DNA of 64,000 nt from Streptomyces yangpuensis. Its GTDB lineage: Bacteria > Actinomycetota > Actinomycetes > Streptomycetales > Streptomycetaceae. Where the stretch lies: NCBI RefSeq assembly GCF_001005295.1, contig NZ_LBMK01000004.1, positions 88,737 to 152,736 of the forward strand, in the 5' to 3' direction. The notes beneath the pieces are model-generated. The model was not told the origin of the DNA, did no database searches, and saw only the letters and a list, made by a program, of their open reading frames with translations. Every line of letters begins with the position of its first letter. Position 1 is the first letter of the stretch. Positions 49,252 through 56,622 of the stretch are shown here, one piece after another. The position numbers and the translations under genes are program-made.

Positions 49252-49467
49252 TCAGGCGTCGATCGCCTGGTAGGCCGTGGTCCAGAAGTCGCTCATCGGC
49301 GCGCCGCCGTCGTGGCGCATCGTTCCGACCGCCTCGACGTGCGTCTCCCCGCCCCGGCCGACGAGGGCGACCACTGCGGGGATCTTCCCGGAGTCGACGT
49401 ACCGCGTCAGCACGTCGCGCACCGTGCGCAGCCCCGCTTCGGAGAAGCCGCCGTTGCTCCTGCCCAT
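49252..49467 (-). pseudogene. Serine hydrolase remnant with internal deletion
   Basis: The 71-residue frame starts like a class C beta-lactamase-family serine hydrolase (LRTVRDVLTRYVDSGKIPAV, VALVGRGGETHVEAVGTM) and ends with MSDFWTTAYQAIDA, which is the usual C-terminus of this family. The catalytic middle of about 300 residues (SxxK, YxN, HxG) is missing. An in-frame deletion joined the two ends. It is unlikely to be active. The gap after it (49468-49699) is AT-richer. Confidence 0.6.
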
Positions 49468-49699
49468 GAATCCCCCCGTGGTGGTCGGTGTTCGAGAATT
49501 GCTGAACGACTCCGAAGCTGCATTGCGTTCACAGATCGGTCAACGAGCATTCAGGGCTCGATTCGGCTGCTGAACAAGCCAGTTCTGTCGGTCTGTGCAA
49601 TGGAGTTGAAGGTGAATGCAACATGCGGCTCACCCTTTCGTTGCAATGGCCTGAGGGTGAACGCATAGCCGTGTCGACTGATCCACTAGGGTCACGCGC

Positions 49700-50476
49700 G
49701 TGACCTTGAGCCCCGCCCCCAGCCGCTCGCCGTCCTTCCCCGCCGGTGCGCTGGTGACGGGCTCGCTCCTCGTCCTGGGCGTGCTCTGCATCGCCCTGCG
49801 CGTCCCCGTGGCCGATGACCTCGTCGAGGGCTTCTCCGCCGCCGAGTGGCACCCGCCCACCGGATATCCGCCGTTCGCGGCGATCCTGTTCACCCCGGCC
49901 GCCTGGCTGCCCGCCGGGTTACTGAAGGCCGTGCTCGTCCTCGGCAACGCCGGACTGCTCGCCCTGCTCATCGCCCTGTCCTGCCGGCTCGCGGGACTGC
50001 CGGCCCGGACCAGGCCCGTCCTGGCCGCCACCATCGCCGGGCTGTGGCTGGAGCCGCTGTTCCAGGCCCCGCTCCCCGGCCAGATCAACCTCGCCCTCGC
50101 CTGCCTGGTCCTGTGGGACCTGGCCCGCCCCGGCGCCGCGCTCGGCAAGGGCTTCGCCCTGGGCATCGCCGCCGGGATCACCCTGACCCCGGCGGTCCTC
50201 GTCCCCTGCCTGCTGGCCACCCGCCGGGTGCGGGCCGGGCTGACGGCACTGGCCGCCCTGGCCGGGACCGCCCTGCTCGGCCGCCTGGTCCTGCCCGAGG
50301 AATCCGCCGCCTTCTGGTCCCGGCACCTGGCGGCCACCGGCCGCGCCCTCGTGCTGGACGGGCCGGGCCTGTGGGTCTGGGGCGTCCCCCTGCTCGCCGT
50401 GGCCGCCGCCCGGATCCGGGCGGCGGCCCACGGACGGTCGGTCAGTCGTTCGCCAGCAGCTCGTCGGCGTCCATGA
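49700..50476 (+). CDS. GT87-like membrane mannosyltransferase, short form, with TTA codon
   Basis: The 258-residue membrane protein resembles the polyprenol-phosphate-dependent GT87 (alpha-1,2-mannosyltransferase, DUF2029) family: the GYPPFAAILFTPAAWLPAGL block, then APLPGQINLALACLVLWDLA (the GQ-N motif) and LGIAAGITLTPAVLVPCLLA. Family members have about 400 residues; the last two or three helices are absent. The 3' end overlaps the convergent XPB gene by 35 bases. Codon 74 (49919-49921) is TTA, which in Streptomyces requires the bldA tRNA. The protein may be truncated or a short variant. Confidence 0.68.
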   Translation: MTLSPAPSRSPSFPAGALVTGSLLVLGVLCIALRVPVADDLVEGFSAAEWHPPTGYPPFAAILFTPAAWLPAGLLKAVLVLGNAGLLALLIALSCRLAGLPARTRPVLAATIAGLWLEPLFQAPLPGQINLALACLVLWDLARPGAALGKGFALGIAAGITLTPAVLVPCLLATRRVRAGLTALAALAGTALLGRLVLPEESAAFWSRHLAATGRALVLDGPGLWVWGVPLLAVAAARIRAAAHGRSVSRSPAARRRP

Positions 50477-52082
50477 TCCGGTAGGCGTACCCCTGCTCGG
50501 CGAGGAACCGCTGGCGGTGCGCCGCGAAGTCCTGGTCGATGGTGTCGCGCGCGACGACCGAGTAGAACCGCGCCTCGTGACCGTCCGCCTTCGGGCGCAG
50601 GACACGGCCCAGACGCTGCGCCTCCTCCTGGCGCGAGCCGAAGGTGCCCGACACCTGGATGGCGACCGTCGCCTCCGGCAGGTCGATGGAGAAGTTCGCG
50701 ACCTTCGACACGACCAGCACGTTGATCTCGCCCTCGCGGAACGCGTCGAAGAGCTTCTCGCGCTGCGCGTTGGAGGTCTCGCCCTTGATGACGGGCGCGT
50801 CCAGGTGCTCGCCGAGCTCGTCGAGCTGGTCGATGTACTGCCCGATGACGAGGGTCTGCTCGCCCCGGTGCTTGCGTACCAGCGCCTCGGTGACCTTCCG
50901 CTTCGTCGCCGTCGTCGCGCAGAAGCGGTACTTCTCCTCCGTCTCGGCGGTCGCGTACGCCAGCCGCTCGGACTCGGTCAGGTTGACCCGTACCTCCACG
51001 CAGTCGGCCGGCGCGATGTAGCCCTGCGCCTCGATCTCCTTCCACGGCGCGTCGAACCGCTTCGGCCCGATCAGCGAGAAGACGTCCGACTCCCGCCCGT
51101 CCTCGCGCACCAGCGTCGCGGTCAGGCCGAGCCGGCGCCGCGCCTGGAGGTCGGCGGTGAACTTGAAGACCGGCGCGGGCAGCAGGTGCACCTCGTCGTA
51201 GACGATCAGGCCCCAGTCCCGGGAGTCGAAGAGCTCCAGGTGCGGGTAGACGCCCTTCCGCTTGGTCGTCAGGACCTGGTAGGTGGCGATCGTGACCGGC
51301 CGGATCTCCTTGCGGGTACCGGAGTACTCGCCGATCTCGTCCTCCGTCAGCGACGTCCGCCTGACCAGCTCGTGCTTCCACTGGCGGGCGGAGACGGTGT
51401 TCGTCACCAGGATCAGCGTGGTCGCCTTCGCCTTCGCCATCGCGCCCGCGCCGACCAGCGTCTTCCCGGCGCCGCAGGGCAGCACGACCACACCGGAGCC
51501 GCCGTGCCAGAAGCCCTCGACGGCCTGCTGCTGGTACGGGCGCAGCGCCCAGCCGTCCTCGGCCAGGTCGATCGGGTGCGCCTCGCCGTCGACGTAGCCG
51601 GCGAGGTCCTCGGCCGGCCAGCCGAGCTTGAGCAGCGTCTGCTTGATCTGCCCGCGCTCGGAGGGGTGCACGGCCACGGTGTCGGGGTCGAGCCGCGCCC
51701 CGACCAGCGGGATGATCTTTTTCGACCGCAGGATCTCCTCCAGCACCGGCCGGTCGGTGCTGGTCAGGACCAGTCCGTGCACGGGGTGCTTGGAGAGCGT
51801 GAGGCGGCCGTAGCGGGCCATGGTCTCGGCGACGTCGACGAGCAGTGCGTGCGGCACCGGGTAGCGGGAGTACTCCACGAGCGCGTCGACGACCTGTTCG
51901 GCGTCGTGCCCCGCGGCCCGGGCGTTCCACAGCCCGAGCGGGGTGATCCGGTAGGTGTGGATGTGCTCGGGTGCCCGTTCCAGCTCGGCGAACGGAGCGA
52001 TGGCGCGACGCGCGGCTCCGGCGAGCTCGTGGTCGACCTCGAGCAGGAGGGTCTTGTCGCTCTGGACGATCAGGCAGGACAC
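50442..52082 (-). CDS. DNA repair helicase XPB
   Basis: The 546-residue superfamily-2 helicase has the bacterial XPB layout: an N-terminal domain (LIVQSDKTLLLEVDHELAGA), Walker A VLPCGAGKTLVGAGAMA, DEVH box LIVYDEVHLLP and motif III LTATL with the XPB-specific VREDG (RED motif). The C-terminal motor holds LVIGQYIDQLDELGEHL and QEEAQRLGRVLRPK. It unwinds DNA 3' to 5' in repair. The first residues (MSC) differ from what I recall of other Streptomyces members (an MNGP-type start before LIVQSDKT), as if the 5' end was replaced by the adjacent integrase-borne DNA. GTG 52082 with GGAGG five bases upstream. Confidence 0.93.
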   Translation of the reverse strand: MSCLIVQSDKTLLLEVDHELAGAARRAIAPFAELERAPEHIHTYRITPLGLWNARAAGHDAEQVVDALVEYSRYPVPHALLVDVAETMARYGRLTLSKHPVHGLVLTSTDRPVLEEILRSKKIIPLVGARLDPDTVAVHPSERGQIKQTLLKLGWPAEDLAGYVDGEAHPIDLAEDGWALRPYQQQAVEGFWHGGSGVVVLPCGAGKTLVGAGAMAKAKATTLILVTNTVSARQWKHELVRRTSLTEDEIGEYSGTRKEIRPVTIATYQVLTTKRKGVYPHLELFDSRDWGLIVYDEVHLLPAPVFKFTADLQARRRLGLTATLVREDGRESDVFSLIGPKRFDAPWKEIEAQGYIAPADCVEVRVNLTESERLAYATAETEEKYRFCATTATKRKVTEALVRKHRGEQTLVIGQYIDQLDELGEHLDAPVIKGETSNAQREKLFDAFREGEINVLVVSKVANFSIDLPEATVAIQVSGTFGSRQEEAQRLGRVLRPKADGHEARFYSVVARDTIDQDFAAHRQRFLAEQGYAYRIMDADELLAND

Positions 52083-52112
52083 ACATACCTCCGGAAGTAG
52101 GATCGTCCCGTG
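52060..52112. other. Candidate serine-integrase attachment site (attL or attR)
   Basis: The inverted pair GGACGATC (52064-52071) and GATCGTCC (52101-52108) frames a 45-base imperfect palindrome centred near 52086. It covers the start of XPB, both ribosome-binding sites, and the start of the integrase gene. Serine-integrase sites are imperfect palindromes of 40-50 bases next to int. The direct partner site was not located. Confidence 0.5.
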
Positions 52113-53858
52113 ACAGACAGCACACCCGCCATGGCTCGGGCTTTGCCCCGTGCCAGACGCTCTAAAGGCGTCTCGGCCAGTGCGCCGGGAATGCGCGCTG
52201 CCATCTACGTACGACTTTCACGCGAAACAGAAGAGTCTACCTCGCCCGAGCGTCAGCGGGCTGCGTGCGAGGCGTTGTGCCAGGCCAGAGGCTGGAACGT
52301 CGTTGCAGTAGAAGAAGACATCGACGTGTCCGGCTATTCCCGGGGGCTGGACCGCCCGGGGCTGCAAAGGGTCCTTTCCCGTCTCGCCGAGTTCGATGTG
52401 ATCGTCTTCTTCAAGATCGACCGACTGGCGCGGTCCACGGTGGACTTCGCCGAGATCATGAAGATCACGCAGAGCGCTAGCGTGGCCCTGGCGTCGGCAA
52501 GCGAACCGCTGGACCTCACGTCGTCCATGGGCCGCGCCATGGCGAAGGTGATCGCGGTCTTCGCGGAACTGGAGTCGGACACCATAGGCATGCGCGTCTC
52601 CAGCGCCCATGAGCACCTGCGCCGGGAAGGGCGCTATACGGGCGGCAGAGTGCCGTACGGCTATCGGGTGGTCCCGAACCCCGACGGGGCGGGGAAGGTG
52701 CTGGAGATCAACCCTGAGGAAGCCGAGACGATCCACGGGATCGTGGAACGCGTCCTCAACAAGGACTCCCTCCTCAAGATCGCATCCGACCTCACCGCCT
52801 CGGACAAGCCGTCACCCGGCCACTCGTCCCGCCAGACGACGGGCAAGCGCAGCGATTCGAAGCAGTGGTACACGTCCACGCTGCGCAGTCTGCTGACCAA
52901 CCCCCAGTTGCTGGGGCAGGTGATCGAGGACGGAAAGCCGATCCTGATGACGGACGGCCTCCCGCTGGTCAACCGCACGCCCATTCTCGACATGGACACC
53001 TGGCAGGCGTTGCAGGACGAGTTGGGCCGGCGGGCCAACCCTGGTGACCGTCGTCGGGAAGGCACGTCGCTGCTCCGGGGGATCGTCTACTGCGCGGTGT
53101 GCCGGACGCGGATGTACACCTACATCGCCAAGGGGCGGACCCGGTACCGCTGCATCGGCCGGTTGAAGGCGCGGCAGGCTGGTGTGGAGAGCACCTGTTA
53201 CGGCGTGAGCATCGCCGGTGAGGGCATGGAGCAGCACGTCACGGACATGTTCCTCAAGGCGTTCGGTGCGTTCCCGGTCGTGCGCATGGTGGAGCACGCT
53301 GGGGAGGACTTCCGCCCGCAGATCCGGCAGGCCCGTGAGGCGCTGGAAGACCTGGAGAGAGACCGCTATGACCGTGGCCTCTTCAAGGGCGAGGAAGGCG
53401 CGGCAAGGTACGCGGCGCAGTACGCCAAGCTGGAAGACCGGTTGGCTTCGCTGAACGAGAAGCAGCGCACCGCCAAGCCTGCGGGCGTTGACGCAGTCCC
53501 GACGGGCCGCACCAACGGTCAGCAGTGGAAGGACGCCGACACGGCGGGGAAGCGGGATCTGCTGCTGAATGCCGGGGCCTACGTCGAAGTCGGCATGTCC
53601 CGCAAGGGTGGCCCGAGACTCGACACGTCCCGCCTGGCGGTCCACTTCGGCGAGGACGGCGAGATCCGTCGTGCGGACGCTGACGGCAAGGACGTGAAAC
53701 CCGGCGGCGGGCCGTTCGGCGCTCCTGCTGTGCTCGCCCGGAGCATGGGCACGACGACCGGGAAGCGTGCCCTGTTCGCCGCTATGGACAAACGGTTCGG
53801 TGCACGCACGAAGTCGGCCGGGTACGAGGGTTGGCCTGGGGTGAGCCTTCCCGGCTGA
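52110..53858 (+). CDS. int: Large serine recombinase (site-specific integrase)
   Basis: The 582-residue recombinase has an N-terminal resolvase domain with the nucleophile Ser37 in AAIYVRLSRETEE, then DIDVSGYSRGLDRPGLQRVL, VIVFFKIDRLARSTVDF and the E-helix FAELESDTIGMRVSSAHEHL. The recombinase domain (GGRVPYGYRVVPNPDG, then STLRSLLTNPQLLG) follows. The zinc ribbon has YCAVCRTRMY and later Cys residues (YRCIGR, STCYG). A C-terminal coiled coil (LEDLERDRYDRGLFKGEEGA) completes it. It integrates phage or ICE DNA. GTG 52110 has AGGA upstream; ATG 52191 is an alternative. It is divergent from XPB with only 27 bases between starts. Confidence 0.93.
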   Translation: MTDSTPAMARALPRARRSKGVSASAPGMRAAIYVRLSRETEESTSPERQRAACEALCQARGWNVVAVEEDIDVSGYSRGLDRPGLQRVLSRLAEFDVIVFFKIDRLARSTVDFAEIMKITQSASVALASASEPLDLTSSMGRAMAKVIAVFAELESDTIGMRVSSAHEHLRREGRYTGGRVPYGYRVVPNPDGAGKVLEINPEEAETIHGIVERVLNKDSLLKIASDLTASDKPSPGHSSRQTTGKRSDSKQWYTSTLRSLLTNPQLLGQVIEDGKPILMTDGLPLVNRTPILDMDTWQALQDELGRRANPGDRRREGTSLLRGIVYCAVCRTRMYTYIAKGRTRYRCIGRLKARQAGVESTCYGVSIAGEGMEQHVTDMFLKAFGAFPVVRMVEHAGEDFRPQIRQAREALEDLERDRYDRGLFKGEEGAARYAAQYAKLEDRLASLNEKQRTAKPAGVDAVPTGRTNGQQWKDADTAGKRDLLLNAGAYVEVGMSRKGGPRLDTSRLAVHFGEDGEIRRADADGKDVKPGGGPFGAPAVLARSMGTTTGKRALFAAMDKRFGARTKSAGYEGWPGVSLPG

Positions 53859-53927
53859 CGAACGACGTAGGTGAGCCGGCGGCGCCGCCAGTACTGCCGC
53901 CGGGTCCCGTTCGATTCGCAGGGCTGT

Positions 53928-54593
53928 CTACCGCGGGACGGTCTGCGTGACACGCCACAGTCGGCGCGGCAAGCCGCCCTCCTCGAACTCGTGTACTTCG
54001 GACAGCTCCCACCCTTGGGCAAGGGAATCGACCAACTCGCGTGGAAAGAAGTGCACAGCGAATCCGCCGTGCTCCCAGATGTCGTCGCCGTGGCCGATCC
54101 CGGCGCCGTAGTGTGCGTCACCGGTGTGCCGAACCGTGTAGACGAACGCTCCACCGGGCCGCAGGACGCGACGGACTTCCGAGACCAGAGAGTGGATCTC
54201 GGCGGTGGACAAAGCCATGCACAACAGCATGTGTGCGTACACGGCGTCCACAGATGCGTCAGGGAGGGGAAGGGGCTCCCGGACGTCGTGCACGGCAGTG
54301 ATAACACGATCGGCGACACCTGCGGCCTCCGCCGCTCTGGAGAGTTGGTCAAGCCCCATCGGACTGAAATCCGTGGCTGTCACCGCAAAGCCCGACCGGG
54401 CGAGGTAGAGGGCGTCACGGCCGTGCCCGGCACCCAGTTCCAGGACTCGAGAGGCGCTGACACCCCGAAAGACCTCAACCGCGTGAACGGCTGGGGCCGA
54501 TGGCTCGTCGCCGTACATGCCAGGGTGCGCGTCGTAGGTCTGCTCCCAGTGCTCACGCTGTGCTCTGCCCAAGCCGTGGTCCTTCTCGTTCAT
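53928..54593 (-). CDS. Class I SAM-dependent methyltransferase
   Basis: The 221-residue protein has a Rossmann methyltransferase domain: SRVLELGAGHGRDALYLARS (motif I), GFAVTATDFSPMGLDQL (acidic loop binding the ribose), VHDVREPLPLPDASVDAVYA (motif IV) and VRRVLRPGGAFVYTVRHTGD (post-motif). The substrate is unknown; the small size fits small-molecule or thiol (TehB-like) methylation. ATG 54593 gives MNEKDHGLGRAQREHWEQTY, a common start for this group. It lies between the integrase and the TetR gene and could be cargo of the integrated element. Confidence 0.85.
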   Translation of the reverse strand: MNEKDHGLGRAQREHWEQTYDAHPGMYGDEPSAPAVHAVEVFRGVSASRVLELGAGHGRDALYLARSGFAVTATDFSPMGLDQLSRAAEAAGVADRVITAVHDVREPLPLPDASVDAVYAHMLLCMALSTAEIHSLVSEVRRVLRPGGAFVYTVRHTGDAHYGAGIGHGDDIWEHGGFAVHFFPRELVDSLAQGWELSEVHEFEEGGLPRRLWRVTQTVPR

Positions 54594-54776
54594 CGCGCCA
54601 GTCCTCCCGCGCCTCTCTGCTGCCAGGGAGCTCAGGGCTGCGCCACCCAGGCGGGAGCCCCACCCCGGATCCCGCTGTGAGCGGCAGGGAGGCGAGTGTC
54701 TCCGATGGCTCATTGAAGCGTTCCCGTGGGGTGGGCTCCCGGGGAGTATCCCCCGGCTGGACGACGCCGGGCCGGG

Positions 54777-55394
54777 TCAGCCGCCCAGACCCGCCAGCAG
54801 CAGGGCGAGGCCGCCGTGGAACTCCCGGTCCGGGGTGAGGGAGCGGGCGCTGCGGGCCGCCTCGGTCAGGTACGGGTACTCCTCCGCCGGGAGCGCGGCG
54901 ATCGCGGTGGTGCCCGCACCGGAGAGGGCGCCGAGGTGTTCCTGCTGGATCGCGCCGATCACGTAGGCGAGCAGGGCGCGCAGGGCGACGATCCGCTCCT
55001 CCGGGCCGAGTCCGGCCTCGCCCAGCACCCCCAGGACGGTCTCCCCCCAGCGCAGCACGCCCGGGGAGCGGTGCCGGTGGGTGAAGGTGAGCGGCAGTAC
55101 GCCGGGGTGCGCGCCGACGGTCGTGCGCAGCCGGTCGACCAGCAGGGTGACCCGCGCCTGCCAGGTGCCGGCGTCCGGTGGCGGCGGGGTGCTGTCCACG
55201 GCGCTGAGGACCAGTTCGACGACGAGGGCTTCGAGCTCCCCGCGGTCCTGCACGTACCGGTACAGGGCCATGGTGCTGATGCCGAGTTCGACGGCTACGG
55301 CGCGCATCGACAGCCCGGGCAGTCCCTCACGGTCGATCACGGCGAGGGCGGCGGCGGACAGTTGGTCCTGGGTGAGCGAACGGGGGCGCGGCAT
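54777..55394 (-). CDS. TetR-family transcriptional regulator
   Basis: The 205-residue regulator has an N-terminal TetR helix-turn-helix (residues about 6-52; LTQDQLSAAALAVIDREGLP, then LSMRAVAVELGISTMALYRY) and a TetR_C (tetracycline-repressor-like) helical ligand domain (VLPLTFTHRHRSPGVLRWGE, LLAYVIGAIQQEHLGAL). It is divergent from a peroxiredoxin-like gene, and the 70-base gap holds direct repeats and a promoter. It most likely represses that gene and itself. The ATG at 55394 gives MPRPRSLTQ, a standard start. Confidence 0.9.
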   Translation of the reverse strand: MPRPRSLTQDQLSAAALAVIDREGLPGLSMRAVAVELGISTMALYRYVQDRGELEALVVELVLSAVDSTPPPPDAGTWQARVTLLVDRLRTTVGAHPGVLPLTFTHRHRSPGVLRWGETVLGVLGEAGLGPEERIVALRALLAYVIGAIQQEHLGALSGAGTTAIAALPAEEYPYLTEAARSARSLTPDREFHGGLALLLAGLGG

Positions 55395-55399
55395 GACGG

Positions 55400-55427
55400 T
55401 TGACAGCGTACGGCATACGCCTACGCT
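55400..55427 (+). promoter_or_regulatory. Promoter of the peroxiredoxin-like gene
   Basis: TTGACA (55400-55405) and TACGCT (55422-55427) with 16-base spacing fit a HrdB-type promoter. The first operator-like repeat lies within it. Confidence 0.7.
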
Positions 55428-55451
55428 GTTAGGTGTACGGCATACGCCTAC
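55408..55451. promoter_or_regulatory. Direct repeats, candidate TetR operators
   Basis: GTACGGCATACGCCTAC occurs exactly twice (55408-55424 and 55435-55451), 27 bases apart. Each copy contains the inverted pair GTA and TAC, and TAGGTGTA/TACGCCTA flank the second. The first lies over the promoter spacer, the second downstream of the start point. Confidence 0.75.
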
Positions 55452-55464
55452 CGAGGAGGTCCCT

Positions 55465-56037
55465 GTGCGGCTCGATCCCGGCTCCACCGTCCGACCCCGC
55501 TCCCTGACCGCCGTCAGCGACGGCGCACCCGTCGCCGTCCCCGACCCCGAACGCCTGGTCCATCTGCAGTTCCGCCGGTTCGCCGGCTGCCCCGTCTGCC
55601 ACCTGCACCTGCGGTCGGTCGTGCGCCGGCACGCCGAGATCGAGGCCGCCGGCATCCGGGAGGTCGTCGTCTTCCACTCCGCCGCCGGCGAACTGCGCCC
55701 GCACGTGGCCGACCTGCCCTTCGCGGTCGTCGCCGACCCGGGCAAGCGGCTGTACGCGGAGTTCGGCGTCGGGTCCTCCCCCCGCGCGCTGCTCAGCCCC
55801 CGCGCCTGGTGGCCCGTACTGCGCGCGGTCGCCGTCGGCACGGTCGAGCTGCTGCGCGGACGGCAGAAGGCACCTGCCCGGACCCAGGACAACGGCCGTC
55901 TCGGCCTGCCCGCCGACTTCCTGATCGCCCCCGACGGGACCGTCCTGGCCCGGTCGTACGGGGAGCACGTCGACGACCAGTGGCCGGTGGAGAAGCTGCT
56001 GACGCTCGCGGAGGGGGCGCGTACGGTCCGGGCATGA
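55465..56037 (+). CDS. Peroxiredoxin-like (AhpC/TSA, PRXL2-type) protein
   Basis: The 190-residue protein has a thioredoxin fold. There is LVHLQFRRFAGCPVCHLHLR with the CxxC-type active site (GCPVCHL), VVVFHSAAGELRPHVADLPF, ADPGKRLYAEFGV and the closing LPADFLIAPDGTVLARSYGEH. It is likely a cytoplasmic thiol peroxidase or reductase. GAGGAGGT precedes the GTG at 55465 (12 bases before). It is regulated by the divergent TetR gene, with two exact 17-base repeats in the shared gap. A very strong terminator follows. Confidence 0.85.
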   Translation: MRLDPGSTVRPRSLTAVSDGAPVAVPDPERLVHLQFRRFAGCPVCHLHLRSVVRRHAEIEAAGIREVVVFHSAAGELRPHVADLPFAVVADPGKRLYAEFGVGSSPRALLSPRAWWPVLRAVAVGTVELLRGRQKAPARTQDNGRLGLPADFLIAPDGTVLARSYGEHVDDQWPVEKLLTLAEGARTVRA

Positions 56038-56094
56038 CCGATGATCAGCAGAGCTTCGGCGCGCGAACGCCAGCAGTGAGCCGCGAGCATGGCA

Positions 56095-56151
56095 ACAGGG
56101 CCTCCCGGGACAGTTCGGCGTGTCTCATCCCGAACCACCAGGAGGCCCTGT
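56095..56151. repeat. 57-base element with nested inverted repeats
   Basis: ACAGGGCCTCC (56095-56105) pairs with GGAGGCCCTGT (56141-56151). Inside, GTTCGG pairs with CCGAAC. It lies between the peroxiredoxin-like gene and the terminator. It may be the trace of an insertion sequence or a small folded RNA. Confidence 0.55.
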
Positions 56152-56215
56152 CTTTGTGCGCGTGCCGCCAGAAGATCGCTTTCACACAGTCTCACCGGTG
56201 TGAACCGAGGCGTGG

Positions 56216-56251
56216 CCCCCGGAGGCGTCGGCGAGCCGACGCCTCCGGGGG
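56216..56251. terminator. Bidirectional terminator
   Basis: Perfect 16-base stem (56216-56231 with 56236-56251) and CGAG loop, between the convergent peroxiredoxin-like and small membrane-protein genes. Confidence 0.93.
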
Positions 56252-56260
56252 ACCGTGAGG

Positions 56261-56527
56261 TCAAGAACTGGCAGCGTGATTGCGCCGTTGCAGGATCCAC
56301 CGGTGGATCGGCGGTGTCAGGACGGCTCCCACGATGAACCCGACCACGACGCTGTGACTCGCGACCGCAATTATCCCGAGGACTGCGCACAGAACCATGC
56401 CGGTCACAATCAGGCCCGCTATCTTGACTCCCCGGGACAGCTGATTGAGCCATTTCACAGTCGATAACGCAACGAGATACACGGTAGAGCCGAAAGCGGC
56501 CGACGCCAGAGCGGTCAGAGTATCCAT
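56261..56527 (-). CDS. Small membrane protein with TTA codon
   Basis: The 88-residue protein has three hydrophobic segments (LASAAFGSTVYLVALS; IAGLIVTGMVLCAVLGIIAV; VVVGFIVGAVLTPPIH) and a basic end (RWILQRRNH). I do not recognise a family. Codon 21 (56465-56467) is TTA, read by the bldA tRNA, and the secreted neighbour upstream also has one. AAAGG before the ATG at 56527. It is transcribed after the secreted-protein gene, with a 95-base gap, and probably forms one unit ended by the strong hairpin at 56216-56251. Confidence 0.65.
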   Translation of the reverse strand: MDTLTALASAAFGSTVYLVALSTVKWLNQLSRGVKIAGLIVTGMVLCAVLGIIAVASHSVVVGFIVGAVLTPPIHRWILQRRNHAASS

Positions 56528-56622
56528 TCCGGAACCTTTCAGAATCGGAAGCCGAGATGTTTCTCTTCGGCCGCCAGAGTCAGCCGCGCTCCCCGTGAGG
56601 GGAGAGTGTGGCTGCCGGTCTT

